This document shows positions 8,179 through 17,862 of a stretch of DNA of 43,284 nt, piece by piece; position 1 is the stretch's first letter, and each line of letters opens with the position of its first letter. The notes under the pieces are model-generated. The model saw only the letters and a list, made by a program, of their open reading frames with translations, searched no databases and was not told where the DNA came from. A program made the position numbers and the translations under genes. Source of the stretch: Nitriliruptor sp040882055 (GTDB lineage: Bacteria > Actinomycetota > Nitriliruptoria > Nitriliruptorales > Nitriliruptoraceae); contig JBBECA010000016.1 in NCBI GenBank assembly GCA_040882055.1, positions 1-43,284 on the forward strand, given 5' to 3'.

Positions 8179-9174
8179 TCACTCCTCGACACGGCGGAGC
8201 GGCAGATCGACCTCGAGATCGACGCCCGCAGCGTCGTCGCGCCGACGGTCGACGGCGTAGGTCGAGCCCCCGCCCCCACGTGACTTGGCGAACCGCTTCA
8301 TCTCGGTGGCCACCTCGACCATCTCACCGGGGTGGGCGAGCTCGCGGGAGGCGCTCGACGCGGCACCGATCGACAGCGACAGCAGGCCGAAACGTTGTGG
8401 TACCCCGCGGCGGTCCGCGACCTCGATGCTGCCCGCCAACCGGTCGACCGGGTCGTAGAAGCTCGGCGCCAGCTGGTCGAAGCGGCTGCAGATCTGTGCC
8501 GCGACCTCGTCGGCGAGCTCGACGGGGACCACCACCACGAAGTCATCGCCACCGACGTGCCCGACGAACGTGTGCTCGTCCCCGTGCTCGGAGGCGACGG
8601 TCTGCAGGAGGGACGCCGTGGCGCGGATGGCCTCGTCGCCGCGCAGGAAGCCGTAGTGGTCGTTGAACGGCTTGAACTGATCGAGATCGACGTAGAGCAG
8701 GACGATGTCCTCACCGCGGTCGAGACGGTCGGTGAGCTCGGCGAGGATGCGGGCGTTCCCCGGCAGACCGGTCAGGGGGTTGCGGGCGCTCTGCTGGTCG
8801 GCCCGCCGCAGGGCAGCACGCACGTGTGCGAGCAGCACCTCGGCCTCGAAGGGTTTGGTGAGGTACCCGTCAGCACCCGCGTCGAGCCCCTCCACGGTGT
8901 CGGCCGCCTGCCCCCGGGCGGTCAGCAGCACGATGGGCAGGTGTGCGGTCCGGGCGTCCTCGCGCAGGCGCCGCAGCACCTCGAGCCCGTCCATCCCCGG
9001 CATCATCACGTCGAGCAGGATGAGATCGGGATCACCGCGTCGGGCCTGGTCGAGCGCCTGCTGGCCGCTCTCGGCCTCGATGACCTCGAAGCCGTCGAGG
9101 GCGAGCGTCACGTCGAGGTAGGTGCGGATGTCCTCGTCGTCGTCGACGATGAGGACCCGGGCGACCGGGGTCAA
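8179..9174 (-). CDS. Response regulator with GGDEF output domain
   Basis: 331 residues: a CheY-like receiver (1-120) with acidic pocket DDDED, phosphoacceptor D55 in LILLDVMMPG and K107 in LTKPF, then a GGDEF domain (about 133-300) with NPLTGLPGN, DLDQFKPFNDHYG and GGDDF at 208-212. GGDEF domains make cyclic di-GMP; here the catalytic Glu is Asp (GGDDF), so activity may be weak, altered or absent and the domain may act as a binder. The TTG start at 9174 overlaps the rpe stop as TTGA, so it is coupled to rpe, and it sits between rpe and ribD, which are usually adjacent or near in this cluster. No kinase is next to it; the receiver closely resembles that of the regulator at 38703-39125. Confidence 0.9.
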   Translation of the reverse strand: MTPVARVLIVDDDEDIRTYLDVTLALDGFEVIEAESGQQALDQARRGDPDLILLDVMMPGMDGLEVLRRLREDARTAHLPIVLLTARGQAADTVEGLDAGADGYLTKPFEAEVLLAHVRAALRRADQQSARNPLTGLPGNARILAELTDRLDRGEDIVLLYVDLDQFKPFNDHYGFLRGDEAIRATASLLQTVASEHGDEHTFVGHVGGDDFVVVVPVELADEVAAQICSRFDQLAPSFYDPVDRLAGSIEVADRRGVPQRFGLLSLSIGAASSASRELAHPGEMVEVATEMKRFAKSRGGGGSTYAVDRRRDDAAGVDLEVDLPLRRVEE

Positions 9175-9851
9175 CCCTGCGCCGTCGGTCGTGCCGCGAT
9201 CGCCTCGTCGAGCAGGGCCCGGACCGCCCCGGCACGGTCCGAACGGTCGAAGACGGCGGATCCGGCGACGAGGGTGTCCGCGCCGGCGCTGACGGTCCCG
9301 GCGACGGTGTCGACGGTGATGCCACCGTCCACCTCGATGCGGAAACGGGCGCCGTGGTCGCGGCGCCAGTCGTCAGCCTCGGCGATCTTCGGCAGCACCT
9401 CGGGCATGAACGACTGCCCGCCGAACCCCGGTTCCACCGTCATCACGAGCAGCATGTCGACGTGCGGTAGCAGCTCCTCCACCAGCGAGAGCGGCAGCTT
9501 GGGTTTGAGCGCCACCCCCACGTGGGCCCCACGTTCGTGCAGCTCGTGGATGATCGAGAGCGGGTCGTCGTCGACCTCGGGGTGGAAGGTCACCGATTCG
9601 GCACCGAGCGCGATGAACTGCGGGGCGTAGGTGCGTGGGTCGCTGATCATCAGGTGGCAGTCGAGGAAGCGGTCGGTCGCGGCCCGCAGCGACTTCACCA
9701 CCGGCTGCCCGATGGTCAGGTTCGGGACGTAGTGGCCGTCCATGACGTCGACGTGGAGCCAGGGCACCGACGGCGCGACGTCCTCCACCTCGTCGGCGAG
9801 GCGCGCGAAATCGGCCGACAGGATCGACGGTGAGACCAGCAGCTCGTGCAC
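9171..9851 (-). CDS. rpe: Ribulose-phosphate 3-epimerase
   Basis: Interconverts ribulose 5-phosphate and xylulose 5-phosphate in the pentose phosphate pathway; ribulose 5-phosphate also feeds DHBP synthesis by RibBA nearby. The 226-residue TIM barrel shows SPSILSADF at the start, HVDVMDGHYVPN, CHLMISDP, VEPGFGGQSF and EVDGGI, with the catalytic Asp pair and metal-binding His residues present. The start is a GTG with a GAGGGG ribosome site about 6 bases upstream. It lies 39 bases after rsmB and overlaps the downstream receiver-GGDEF gene by 4 bases. Confidence 0.96.
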   Translation of the reverse strand: MHELLVSPSILSADFARLADEVEDVAPSVPWLHVDVMDGHYVPNLTIGQPVVKSLRAATDRFLDCHLMISDPRTYAPQFIALGAESVTFHPEVDDDPLSIIHELHERGAHVGVALKPKLPLSLVEELLPHVDMLLVMTVEPGFGGQSFMPEVLPKIAEADDWRRDHGARFRIEVDGGITVDTVAGTVSAGADTLVAGSAVFDRSDRAGAVRALLDEAIAARPTAQG

Positions 9852-9890
9852 CCAGGACCCCTCGACGGTGCGTGTGCTCGGGGCGGGATG

Positions 9891-11207
9891 CTACTGCCCG
9901 GCTGTGACCTCGGGGCGGTTCCAGACGGCCACGTACATGCCGTCGGTGTCGTCACGGTCGGGCAGCAGCTGCCACCGCTCCCCCGGTTCGAGGTCCTGGT
10001 GGCTGGCGTCGAAGGCCGCCGCGACACCGTCGGTCTCGGCGGCCGTCCACGTGCAGACCGCGTACACCAGCCGTCCGCCGGGCGCGACGCGATCGGCCGC
10101 CGCCCGCAGGAGCTCGGCCTGCAGTTCGGCGAGCGACGCGACATCCTCCGGTGTGCGTCGCCAACGGACCTCCGGGCGGCGCCGGCCGACACCGAGGCCC
10201 GTACAGGGGGCGTCGAGCAGCACCACGTCGAAGAGCTGCTCGGTCGGGAGCGGCGGCGCCACCGCGTCCCCCACGTGGACGTCGACCGACAGCCCCTGGC
10301 GGGCGGCGGCGTCGCGCACCATCTCGGCGCGGTGAGGGTGCAGCTCGACCGCGGTCACCGGCGGACCTCCGGGCCCGACCTCGGCCGCGAGGTAGGTGGT
10401 CTTGCCGCCCGGTCCCGCGCACAGGTCGAGGACGCGCTGCCCGGGACGGACCGCGACGGCGAGCACCACACGCTGGGAGGCCTCGTCCTGCGGGACCGCC
10501 CGCCCCTCGGTGACAGCAGCCAGGCGTCGCGGGTCCGCACCCCGTGCACGGACCCCGGCCGGCGTGGTCCCGGCGACGGCGTCGACCCCCGTCGCCTGGA
10601 GCTCGGCGATCAGCGCGTCCCGGTCGCCGGTGGCGCGGAGCGTCAACCCGGGCGGGGCGTCGTCGGCCTCGAGGATCGCCCGGGTGCGTTCGAGCCCGAA
10701 ACGGTCGAGCAGGTCGTGGACCACCCACGGCGGGTGGGCGGTGGTCCGCGCGAGGTGATCGACCGGGTCGACCTCGCTGTCCGGCCACGGGGCGCCGCCG
10801 TCACGGAGCAGACGTTCGAGCCCGCGGAGCACACCGTTGACGAACCCGCCAGCGCCCTGCGCCCGACCCTTCGGGACCGACTCGCGTGCGAGCGAGACGC
10901 TGGTGGCCACGGCCGCGTGGGCCGGCACCTCGGTCCGCAGCAGCTGCAGCGCACCGAGCCGGAGGATCCGCCGGAGCGCCGGTTCGACGTCCTCGATGGC
11001 CCGGGTCAGCACGTGACCGAGGAGCCAGTCGAGGGTGCCCTCGAAGCGGAGGGTGTCGTAGGCGAGGTGGCTGGCGAGGCTCCGGTCACGCGCGTCCGGG
11101 AGATCGGCGACGGCCAGCGGCACGGCCGTGTTCGACCACGCGCCGTCCTCGTCGACCGCCCGGAGGGCGGCGAGCGCCGCCCGCCGGGCCGCGAGACCGT
11201 CGCTCAC
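9891..11207 (-). CDS. rsmB: 16S rRNA (cytosine-967-C5) methyltransferase
   Basis: 438 residues. The N-terminal part (about 1-150) has the NusB-like RNA-binding fold found in RsmB; the C-terminal part is a Rossmann methyltransferase with SAM-binding LDLCAGPGGKTTYLA, and the two catalytic Cys motifs DAPCTGLGVGRRRPE and YAVCTWT. It methylates C967 of 16S rRNA (E. coli numbering). The start overlaps the fmt stop by 4 bases. fmt-rsmB-rpe is the standard actinobacterial order. Confidence 0.95.
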   Translation of the reverse strand: MSDGLAARRAALAALRAVDEDGAWSNTAVPLAVADLPDARDRSLASHLAYDTLRFEGTLDWLLGHVLTRAIEDVEPALRRILRLGALQLLRTEVPAHAAVATSVSLARESVPKGRAQGAGGFVNGVLRGLERLLRDGGAPWPDSEVDPVDHLARTTAHPPWVVHDLLDRFGLERTRAILEADDAPPGLTLRATGDRDALIAELQATGVDAVAGTTPAGVRARGADPRRLAAVTEGRAVPQDEASQRVVLAVAVRPGQRVLDLCAGPGGKTTYLAAEVGPGGPPVTAVELHPHRAEMVRDAAARQGLSVDVHVGDAVAPPLPTEQLFDVVLLDAPCTGLGVGRRRPEVRWRRTPEDVASLAELQAELLRAAADRVAPGGRLVYAVCTWTAAETDGVAAAFDASHQDLEPGERWQLLPDRDDTDGMYVAVWNRPEVTAGQ

Positions 11208-12145
11208 CCGCCGAGCCGGTCGCCGACCTCGGGTCGCTGGCCGTTGACGAACGCCGCACCGTCCTGGCGGCCCTTGCCCTCCGGCTGGACGACGTCGAGC
11301 TGCACCGCGCCATCCCCGCAGGCCACGACCGCGGCACGCTTGGTGACGGCCACGACCTCGCCCGGTTCCCCCTCCGGGACCGCCTCCCCCGCCGCCTCGG
11401 TGACCGGGGTGACACGCCAGACCTTGAGCCGCTTGCCGCGGAAGGTGGTGTGGGCGCCCGGTGCCGGGTCGGCGCTGCGGACCAGGTCCGTCACGGTCCG
11501 CGCCGGCACCGCCCAGTCGATCCCGGTGTCGTCGGGGGTGACCTTCGGGGCCAGCGTCGATCCGTCGGCCGGCTGCGGGAGGGGCTCCTCACCGTCGACC
11601 AGGCGGCGGAGCGCGTCGAGCAGGACGGGCGCGCCGACGTCGGCGAGGCGTTCGAGCAGGCTGCCCGAGGTGTCGTCGGGACGGATCGGTTCCTCGGCGG
11701 TCGCGAGCACCGGGCCGGTGTCCATGCCCTCGTCGAGCACGAAGCAGGTCACGCCGGTGACCTCGTCCCCGGCGCGGATGGCGTGCTGCACCGGGGCCGC
11801 ACCGCGCCACCGCGGCAGGAGCGAGAAGTGCAGGTTCACGAAGCCGCGCCCACCCGCGTCGAGGACGGCGCGAGGCAGCAGCGCGCCGTAGGCGACGATC
11901 GCGCAGGCGTCGACGTCGAGCGCAGCGAGGTCGTCGGTGATCTCGCGCGCCTTGACCGGCTGCCACACCGGCAGGCCGTGCTGTTCCGCGGCGACCTTCA
12001 CCGGCGGCGGGACGGGCTGCTTGGAGCGGCCCTTCGGACGGTCCGGGTTGGTGACGACGGCCACGACCTCGACGTCGTCGGCGGCCACGAGCGTCTCGAG
12101 GGCGGGCACCGCCACGGCGGGCGTGCCGAGGAAGACGATCCGCAC
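11204..12145 (-). CDS. fmt: Methionyl-tRNA formyltransferase
   Basis: Formylates initiator Met-tRNA using 10-formyltetrahydrofolate. The GTG at 12145 is chosen because VRIVFLGTPAVAVPALETL is the family start; this gives 313 residues, the usual length, and the codon shares one base with the TAG stop of def. The active-site stretch LHFSLLPRWRGAAPVQHAI and the DEGMDTGP motif are intact, followed by the C-terminal tRNA-binding barrel. Immediate coupling to def, which removes the formyl group again, is the classic arrangement. Confidence 0.97.
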   Translation of the reverse strand: MRIVFLGTPAVAVPALETLVAADDVEVVAVVTNPDRPKGRSKQPVPPPVKVAAEQHGLPVWQPVKAREITDDLAALDVDACAIVAYGALLPRAVLDAGGRGFVNLHFSLLPRWRGAAPVQHAIRAGDEVTGVTCFVLDEGMDTGPVLATAEEPIRPDDTSGSLLERLADVGAPVLLDALRRLVDGEEPLPQPADGSTLAPKVTPDDTGIDWAVPARTVTDLVRSADPAPGAHTTFRGKRLKVWRVTPVTEAAGEAVPEGEPGEVVAVTKRAAVVACGDGAVQLDVVQPEGKGRQDGAAFVNGQRPEVGDRLGG

Positions 12146-12726
12146 TACAGCTCCTCGCGTCGACCGAGCAGCAGGCCCCCGGCCGTCTGGGGCGGCGTGG
12201 TCAGCCGATCGGGCCCGTCCAGCCGCTGTTCCCGCATCAGCCGCATCGCGGCCTTGCGGTCGTGCTCGACGAGGTGGTCGATGAACAGGATGCCGTTGAG
12301 GTGGTCCATCTCGTGCAGGAAGATCCGCGCCAGGAACCCCTCGAGCTGCACGGTGTGGTCGTCGCCGTGCAGGTCCTGGTGGGCGACCTCGACCCGGAGC
12401 GGACGGTCCACGGGGTAGAACAGGCCGGGGAACGACAAGCACCCCTCGTCGCCCTCCTGCAGCTCCTCGGAGGAGTCGAGCAGCACGGGGTTGACGACCG
12501 CCCCACCGTGTACATCGGGTTCCTCCTCGCCGAGGTCGACCTCCCAGGTGAACATGCGCTTGAGGATGCCGACCTGGTTGGCGGCCAGCCCCACGCCGTC
12601 CTTGGCCCGCATCGTGGCGAACATGTCGTTGGCGAGCGCCGCGAGCGACCCGTCGAAGTCCTCGACCTCGCGCGCCCGCTGCCGCAGCACCGGATCGCCG
12701 AAGATCCGGACCTCCATCGTCGCCAT
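12145..12726 (-). CDS. def: Peptide deformylase
   Basis: Removes the N-formyl group from nascent proteins. All three metal-site motifs are present in the 193 residues: GVGLAANQVG, EGCLSFPG (Cys ligand) and HEMDHLNG (HExxH). The start could be the ATG at 12726 or the ATG three codons later (MEVRIFGDP), which fits the family equally well. The C-terminus carries an extra 25 or so residues after the core. The stop overlaps the fmt start by one base. Confidence 0.97.
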   Translation of the reverse strand: MATMEVRIFGDPVLRQRAREVEDFDGSLAALANDMFATMRAKDGVGLAANQVGILKRMFTWEVDLGEEEPDVHGGAVVNPVLLDSSEELQEGDEGCLSFPGLFYPVDRPLRVEVAHQDLHGDDHTVQLEGFLARIFLHEMDHLNGILFIDHLVEHDRKAAMRLMREQRLDGPDRLTTPPQTAGGLLLGRREEL

Positions 12727-12792
12727 CGTTCGTGCCTCGCGGGTCGGGGGCGTGGGTGTGCGGCGCCCCAGGGTACGCCTCCCCGACGGAGC

Positions 12793-14787
12793 TCAGGCAT
12801 CGACCGGGTCCACGTCGATCCGGTGGGGGGTCCCGGCCTTGCTCCAGCGTTCGCGGAGGGGCCGGAGGGCCGCCAGGGTCGCGGCCCGATCGTCGGTCTT
12901 GAGCAGGAAGGTGACCTCGCCGTCGACGGGCAGCGGGCCGAGCACGTCGGTGCCCCCCGGGACCGCCTCGCGGACGGCAGCGCCGAGCTCAGGATCGTTC
13001 GAACCGACGCCGAGGCGGATCGCCACGGCGGCCGGCGGGAAGCGCAGCGCGGTCCGCGTGGCGATCTCGGCGCGCCAGAAGGCACCCGGGTCCCAGCGCA
13101 CCAACGCGTCGATGGCGTGGTGCGCGGGCTCGCGGGACTGGACGACGACGTCGCCGCCGTCGGGCAGCACCGCGCGGGTGATCGGGTGGGCGGCCCAGGT
13201 TGCGACCTGGACCGCCAGACGGAGGGTGTCCTCGGATGCGTCCAGGGTCGGTCGACGCAGCGCCCCGTCGAGGTCGGCCAGGATCACGGCACCGACCGGC
13301 CCGGGCGGGGTGTCGAGCACCGAGCCTCGCGTCGTCACGAGCACCGCGGGAGCCGGCGGCGGTGCCTGGGCGTAGCCCTCGAGCACGGCGACGGTCGCGT
13401 CGGTCGATCGGGTGAGCTCCCGGCCGAGCCAGGCGGCGCCGGCGGCCAGCGGCACCGGGCGTCGTTCGCCACAGGCGCGGCACGCGGGGAGCTTCGGCGC
13501 TGCCCACCCGCACCCCTCGCAGAACGCCGACCCGTCGCGGCCGAGCACCAGCGAGGACGCGCACGTGGGACACACGCTCCGCTCGCCGCAGCGGCCGCAC
13601 ACGAGGGCCCGCCCCTCCCCACGGCGTGCCGCCAGCACGACCCCGTAGGTCCCGGCGTCGACCGCGCGTCGCAGCGCCCGGGTGGCCTCGCGCGCCAGAC
13701 GGGTGCGGACCCGCCCATCGTCAGGGACGAGGGTGATCCTCGGGCGGGCGGTCCGTTCGGCGGCGCGCGTCGGGAGCACCGGCACGACCCGTCGCTCACG
13801 CAGCAACCGCCAGGCTGGCGCCGAGGGGACGGTGCCGACCAGCAGACCGACGCCGCCGGCTCGACGTGCCCGTTCGAGGACGACCTCGCGAGCGTGGTGG
13901 CGGGGGCTGCGTCGCTCCTTGAGCGCCGGGTTCGCCTCGTCGAGCACGATCGCCAGCCCGAGCTTCTCGAGCGGCCACAACGACACGCCGCGGAGGCCCA
14001 CCACCACCCGGACGCGCCCGGTCCGGGCCTCGAGCCAGCGGCGGTAGGTGGCGCGTTGCTTGAGCTCACCTCGGGTGTCCACGGCGAGGTCACCGGCCGC
14101 GGCGACCACCCCGTCGGCCGCCGGCGACGAGGGATCCGGTACCACCACCAGCGCGTCGCGGCCGCCGGCCAAGCACACCTGCACGAGCTCGCCGACCCGG
14201 GCGGCGAGGTCCTCCCCCGGCAGCGGTCGCCACAGGAACGAGCCGTGGCCGTCCGCGACCGCGTCGCGCAGGACCCGGCCGTCCTCCCCGTACCCGGCCC
14301 ACGCCTCGGCGAGCACGCTCGGGTCCGGGGCCGGATCGGAGGACGGTCGCGGCGCTCGGGGGTACCAGCCCGCCTCCGCCGCGGCTCGCTCGACCTCCAC
14401 CACCCGCTTCGGCAGTGCGTGGCGGACAGCGTCGGCCACCGGCCCGCCGGTGCGCGCCGCCAGCCACCGCAGCGTCTTGAGCTCGTCCGGCCGGACCCAG
14501 ACGTGGTCGCCGAGGGTGCGACGCAAGGGACGCAGCTGAGCGTCCGCCACCTCGGTGTGATCGGTCACCTCAGCGACCAGCCCGAGGGTGCGGCGGCCCG
14601 CGAACAGCACCTCGACCCGCTGGCCGGCGACGACGTCGACACCGTCGGGGATCAGGTAGTCGAAGGGCCGGTCGAGGTGCAACGGTTCGACCTCGACGTG
14701 GACCCGCGCGATCCGCCGCGCCGAGGTGGCCGGTGCCGAACGAGGTGCGCCCGCGGCACGAGCCGCGGGCGCATCGTCGTCGGGCAC
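12793..14787 (-). CDS. priA: PriA-like primosomal protein N', helicase motifs degenerate
   Basis: PriA restarts stalled replication forks. The GTG at 14787 (VPDDDAPAARA) follows GAGG by about 5 bases and lies just after the metK stop; the open frame runs further up only antisense within metK. The 664 residues contain the DNA-binding domain (RVHVEVEPLHLDRPFDYLIP near residue 30) and the Cys-rich zinc region CGRCGERSVCPTC...CEGCGWAAPKLPACRACG. The place where Walker A (GSGKT) should be reads SFLWRPLPGEDLA, and the DEAH box is DEAN, so the ATPase sites are lost. This matches the known actinobacterial pattern of PriA homologues without helicase motifs, which probably act as structural loaders. 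Confidence 0.93.
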   Translation of the reverse strand: MPDDDAPAARAAGAPRSAPATSARRIARVHVEVEPLHLDRPFDYLIPDGVDVVAGQRVEVLFAGRRTLGLVAEVTDHTEVADAQLRPLRRTLGDHVWVRPDELKTLRWLAARTGGPVADAVRHALPKRVVEVERAAAEAGWYPRAPRPSSDPAPDPSVLAEAWAGYGEDGRVLRDAVADGHGSFLWRPLPGEDLAARVGELVQVCLAGGRDALVVVPDPSSPAADGVVAAAGDLAVDTRGELKQRATYRRWLEARTGRVRVVVGLRGVSLWPLEKLGLAIVLDEANPALKERRSPRHHAREVVLERARRAGGVGLLVGTVPSAPAWRLLRERRVVPVLPTRAAERTARPRITLVPDDGRVRTRLAREATRALRRAVDAGTYGVVLAARRGEGRALVCGRCGERSVCPTCASSLVLGRDGSAFCEGCGWAAPKLPACRACGERRPVPLAAGAAWLGRELTRSTDATVAVLEGYAQAPPPAPAVLVTTRGSVLDTPPGPVGAVILADLDGALRRPTLDASEDTLRLAVQVATWAAHPITRAVLPDGGDVVVQSREPAHHAIDALVRWDPGAFWRAEIATRTALRFPPAAVAIRLGVGSNDPELGAAVREAVPGGTDVLGPLPVDGEVTFLLKTDDRAATLAALRPLRERWSKAGTPHRIDVDPVDA

Positions 14788-14794
14788 GGCGACC

Positions 14795-15988
<1,194 letters not shown>

Positions 15989-16085
15989 GGTGGCTCCTGA
16001 CGGGGACGTGAGACGTCGTGCGGCGCGACCCGGGCTCGGGGGCGACGGCGGTGGCCGGTGGCGAGCACCGGAGCCGGCCCGGAGC

Positions 16086-17393
16086 CTAGCGAGCGTCCGG
16101 TCGCTGGCCGTGGCCGTCGAGCCGCGGCACCACCTCGTCGAGGATGCGGCGGGCGACCTCGTCCTTCGACGCCAGCGGCACCTCGGTGCGGCCGCCGTCG
16201 GCGGCGAGGATGACCACCGTGTTGGTGTCCGTGGCGAACCCTGCGTCGTCGCGCGAGACATCGTTGACCACGAGCAGATCGGCACCCTTGCGGCGGAGCT
16301 TGTCGCGGCCGTGCTGTTCGGCGTCGTCGGTCTCGGCGGCGAAGCCCACCAGCAGCGGCGATCCGGGGCGACCGACGCGGATCGCACCCGCAGGCCCGTC
16401 CCGGCGGGCGCCCAGCTCGGCGAGGATGTCGGGGTTCCGGGTCAGCTCGATGGTGGGGACGCCGTCGGTCTTCTTGATCTTCGAGGTCGCCACCTCGACG
16501 GGTCGGAAATCGGCGACCGCGGCCGCCTTGACCACGACGTCCGCGTCAGCGACCAACTCGAGCACGGCATCGCGCAGCTCGAGCGCGGTCGTCACGTCGT
16601 GCCGCCTCACCCCGTCGGGGGTCGTGAGGGCCACGTTCGCGGCCACCAGGTGCACCGTCGCACCGCGGGCGGCGGCGGCACGGGCGACCGCGACGCCCAT
16701 CTTGCCCGTCGAGCGGTTGCCGAGGTAGCGGACCGGGTCGAGGGGTTCGCGGGTCCCGCCCGCGGTCACGACCACGGTGCGACCGGTGAGGTCGCCGTGG
16801 GCGGGCTGCGAGCCGGCGCCGATCGCGGTGACGGTGGCGGCGCGCCCCCGGCCGCCGACGGCCGCGACGACGGCAGCGAGGGCGTCCTCAGGTTCGCTGA
16901 CCCGTCCAGCGCCGACGTCGCCGCCCATCAGCGTCCCGGTCCCGGGTCCGACGATCGTGACGCCGCGCTCCTCCAGCGTGGCCACGTTCGCGGCGGTGGC
17001 GGGGTGCTCCCACATCTCGGTGTGCATCGCGGGGCAGACCACCACCGGGCAGGTGGCGGCGAGCAGCGAGGTCGTCAGCAGATCGTCCGCCAGCCCACCG
17101 GCGAGCTTGGCGATCGTGTGCGCCGTGGCCGGGTAGAGCAGGACGGCGTCGGCCGCCCGACCGAGCTCGACGTGGGTCTGGCCCGGGATGTCCTCCCACA
17201 CCGACGTACGGGCGCGGCGGCCGGTCAGCCCCTCGAAGGTCGCCGTACCGACGAAGCGCTCCGCCCCGGCGGTGAGCACCGTGTCGACGGTGGCGCCGGC
17301 GTGCACGAGCAGCCGGGCGACCAGCGCCGCCTTGTACGCGGCGATACCGCCGGTGACCCCGAGCAGGACGCGGACGCCGGTGAGGTCAGCCAC
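16086..17393 (-). CDS. coaBC: Bifunctional phosphopantothenoylcysteine decarboxylase/synthetase
   Basis: Two consecutive steps of coenzyme A synthesis. The N-terminal CoaC flavoprotein (about 1-190) has GVTGGIAAYKA, the catalytic His in THVELGRAAD and PAMHTEMW, the actinobacterial version of the substrate-recognition clamp. The CoaB half (about 205-430) has TAGGTREPLDPVRYLGNRS, KAAAVADFRP, the SKIKK lysine stretch and VNDVSRDDAGF. 435 residues is slightly long. It starts 8 bases after the rpoZ stop, so the two are almost certainly co-transcribed. Confidence 0.97.
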   Translation of the reverse strand: MADLTGVRVLLGVTGGIAAYKAALVARLLVHAGATVDTVLTAGAERFVGTATFEGLTGRRARTSVWEDIPGQTHVELGRAADAVLLYPATAHTIAKLAGGLADDLLTTSLLAATCPVVVCPAMHTEMWEHPATAANVATLEERGVTIVGPGTGTLMGGDVGAGRVSEPEDALAAVVAAVGGRGRAATVTAIGAGSQPAHGDLTGRTVVVTAGGTREPLDPVRYLGNRSTGKMGVAVARAAAARGATVHLVAANVALTTPDGVRRHDVTTALELRDAVLELVADADVVVKAAAVADFRPVEVATSKIKKTDGVPTIELTRNPDILAELGARRDGPAGAIRVGRPGSPLLVGFAAETDDAEQHGRDKLRRKGADLLVVNDVSRDDAGFATDTNTVVILAADGGRTEVPLASKDEVARRILDEVVPRLDGHGQRPDAR

Positions 17394-17401
17394 GTCGGCG
17401 C

Positions 17402-17680
17402 TCAGGCGCCGAGGTCGTCGTCTCCGCCGATGAACCCGAGCGGGTCCTCAGCGCCGTCCTCGGACGGTTCGACACCCTCGATCTTGCCCTGCGAGATCTC
17501 CTCGAGGGCGATCGACAGGGGCTTGTTCGACGGCACCGAGACCAGCGGCGGGACGTGGGTACCGAGCCCCTCACCGAGCTGGGCGTAGTACCCGTTGATC
17601 TCCCGGGCCCGCTGGGCCGCGAGGTGCACCAGGTGGAACTTGCTGTCCACCTTGTCCATCAGGTCGTCGATGCGTGCGAT
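17402..17680 (-). CDS. rpoZ: RNA polymerase omega subunit, unusual start
   Basis: Omega helps assemble RNA polymerase by clamping the beta' subunit. The conserved body IDDLMDKVDSKFHLVHLAAQRAREINGYYAQLGEG...KPLSIALEEIS is clear and is followed by an acidic tail. There is no ATG, GTG or TTG between the conserved region and a GTG far upstream at 17821. A strong GGAAGGA ribosome site is followed 6 bases later by ATC at 17680, which gives 92 residues, close to the actinobacterial norm. Alternatives are ATG at 17659, which would cut into the conserved helix, CTG slightly upstream, or the GTG at 17821 with a 46-residue extension. The ATC start is an inference. Confidence 0.8.
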   Translation of the reverse strand: MARIDDLMDKVDSKFHLVHLAAQRAREINGYYAQLGEGLGTHVPPLVSVPSNKPLSIALEEISQGKIEGVEPSEDGAEDPLGFIGGDDDLGA

Positions 17681-17827
17681 GACCGGTCCTTCCAGGAGAG
17701 CCGCCGTCCGCGCGGGACGCGAGGCGGGAACGAGAGCCGTGAGGCGCGCGGTGGCGCGCAGGTCACGCGCAACGGTACCGGCGCCACGTCGCCACGTCAG
17801 TTCGCTCGGGTCCGGCACCACGGTGGC

Positions 17828-17833
17828 TAGCGT
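17828..17833 (+). promoter_or_regulatory. Candidate -10 box TAGCGT for the 17863 gene
   Basis: TAGCGT preceded by GGC fits the actinobacterial TANNNT -10 and lies 35 bases before the GTG start at 17863, which has its own GGAGG ribosome site at 17852-17856. No convincing -35 is visible. Confidence 0.4.
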
Positions 17834-17862
17834 GCCCCGTCCGGCGGTGTCGGAGGATCACG

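Noticed and set aside
15989..16085. Possible SAM riboswitch before metK
   Set aside because: Only 97 bases and no conserved core or terminator pairing visible.
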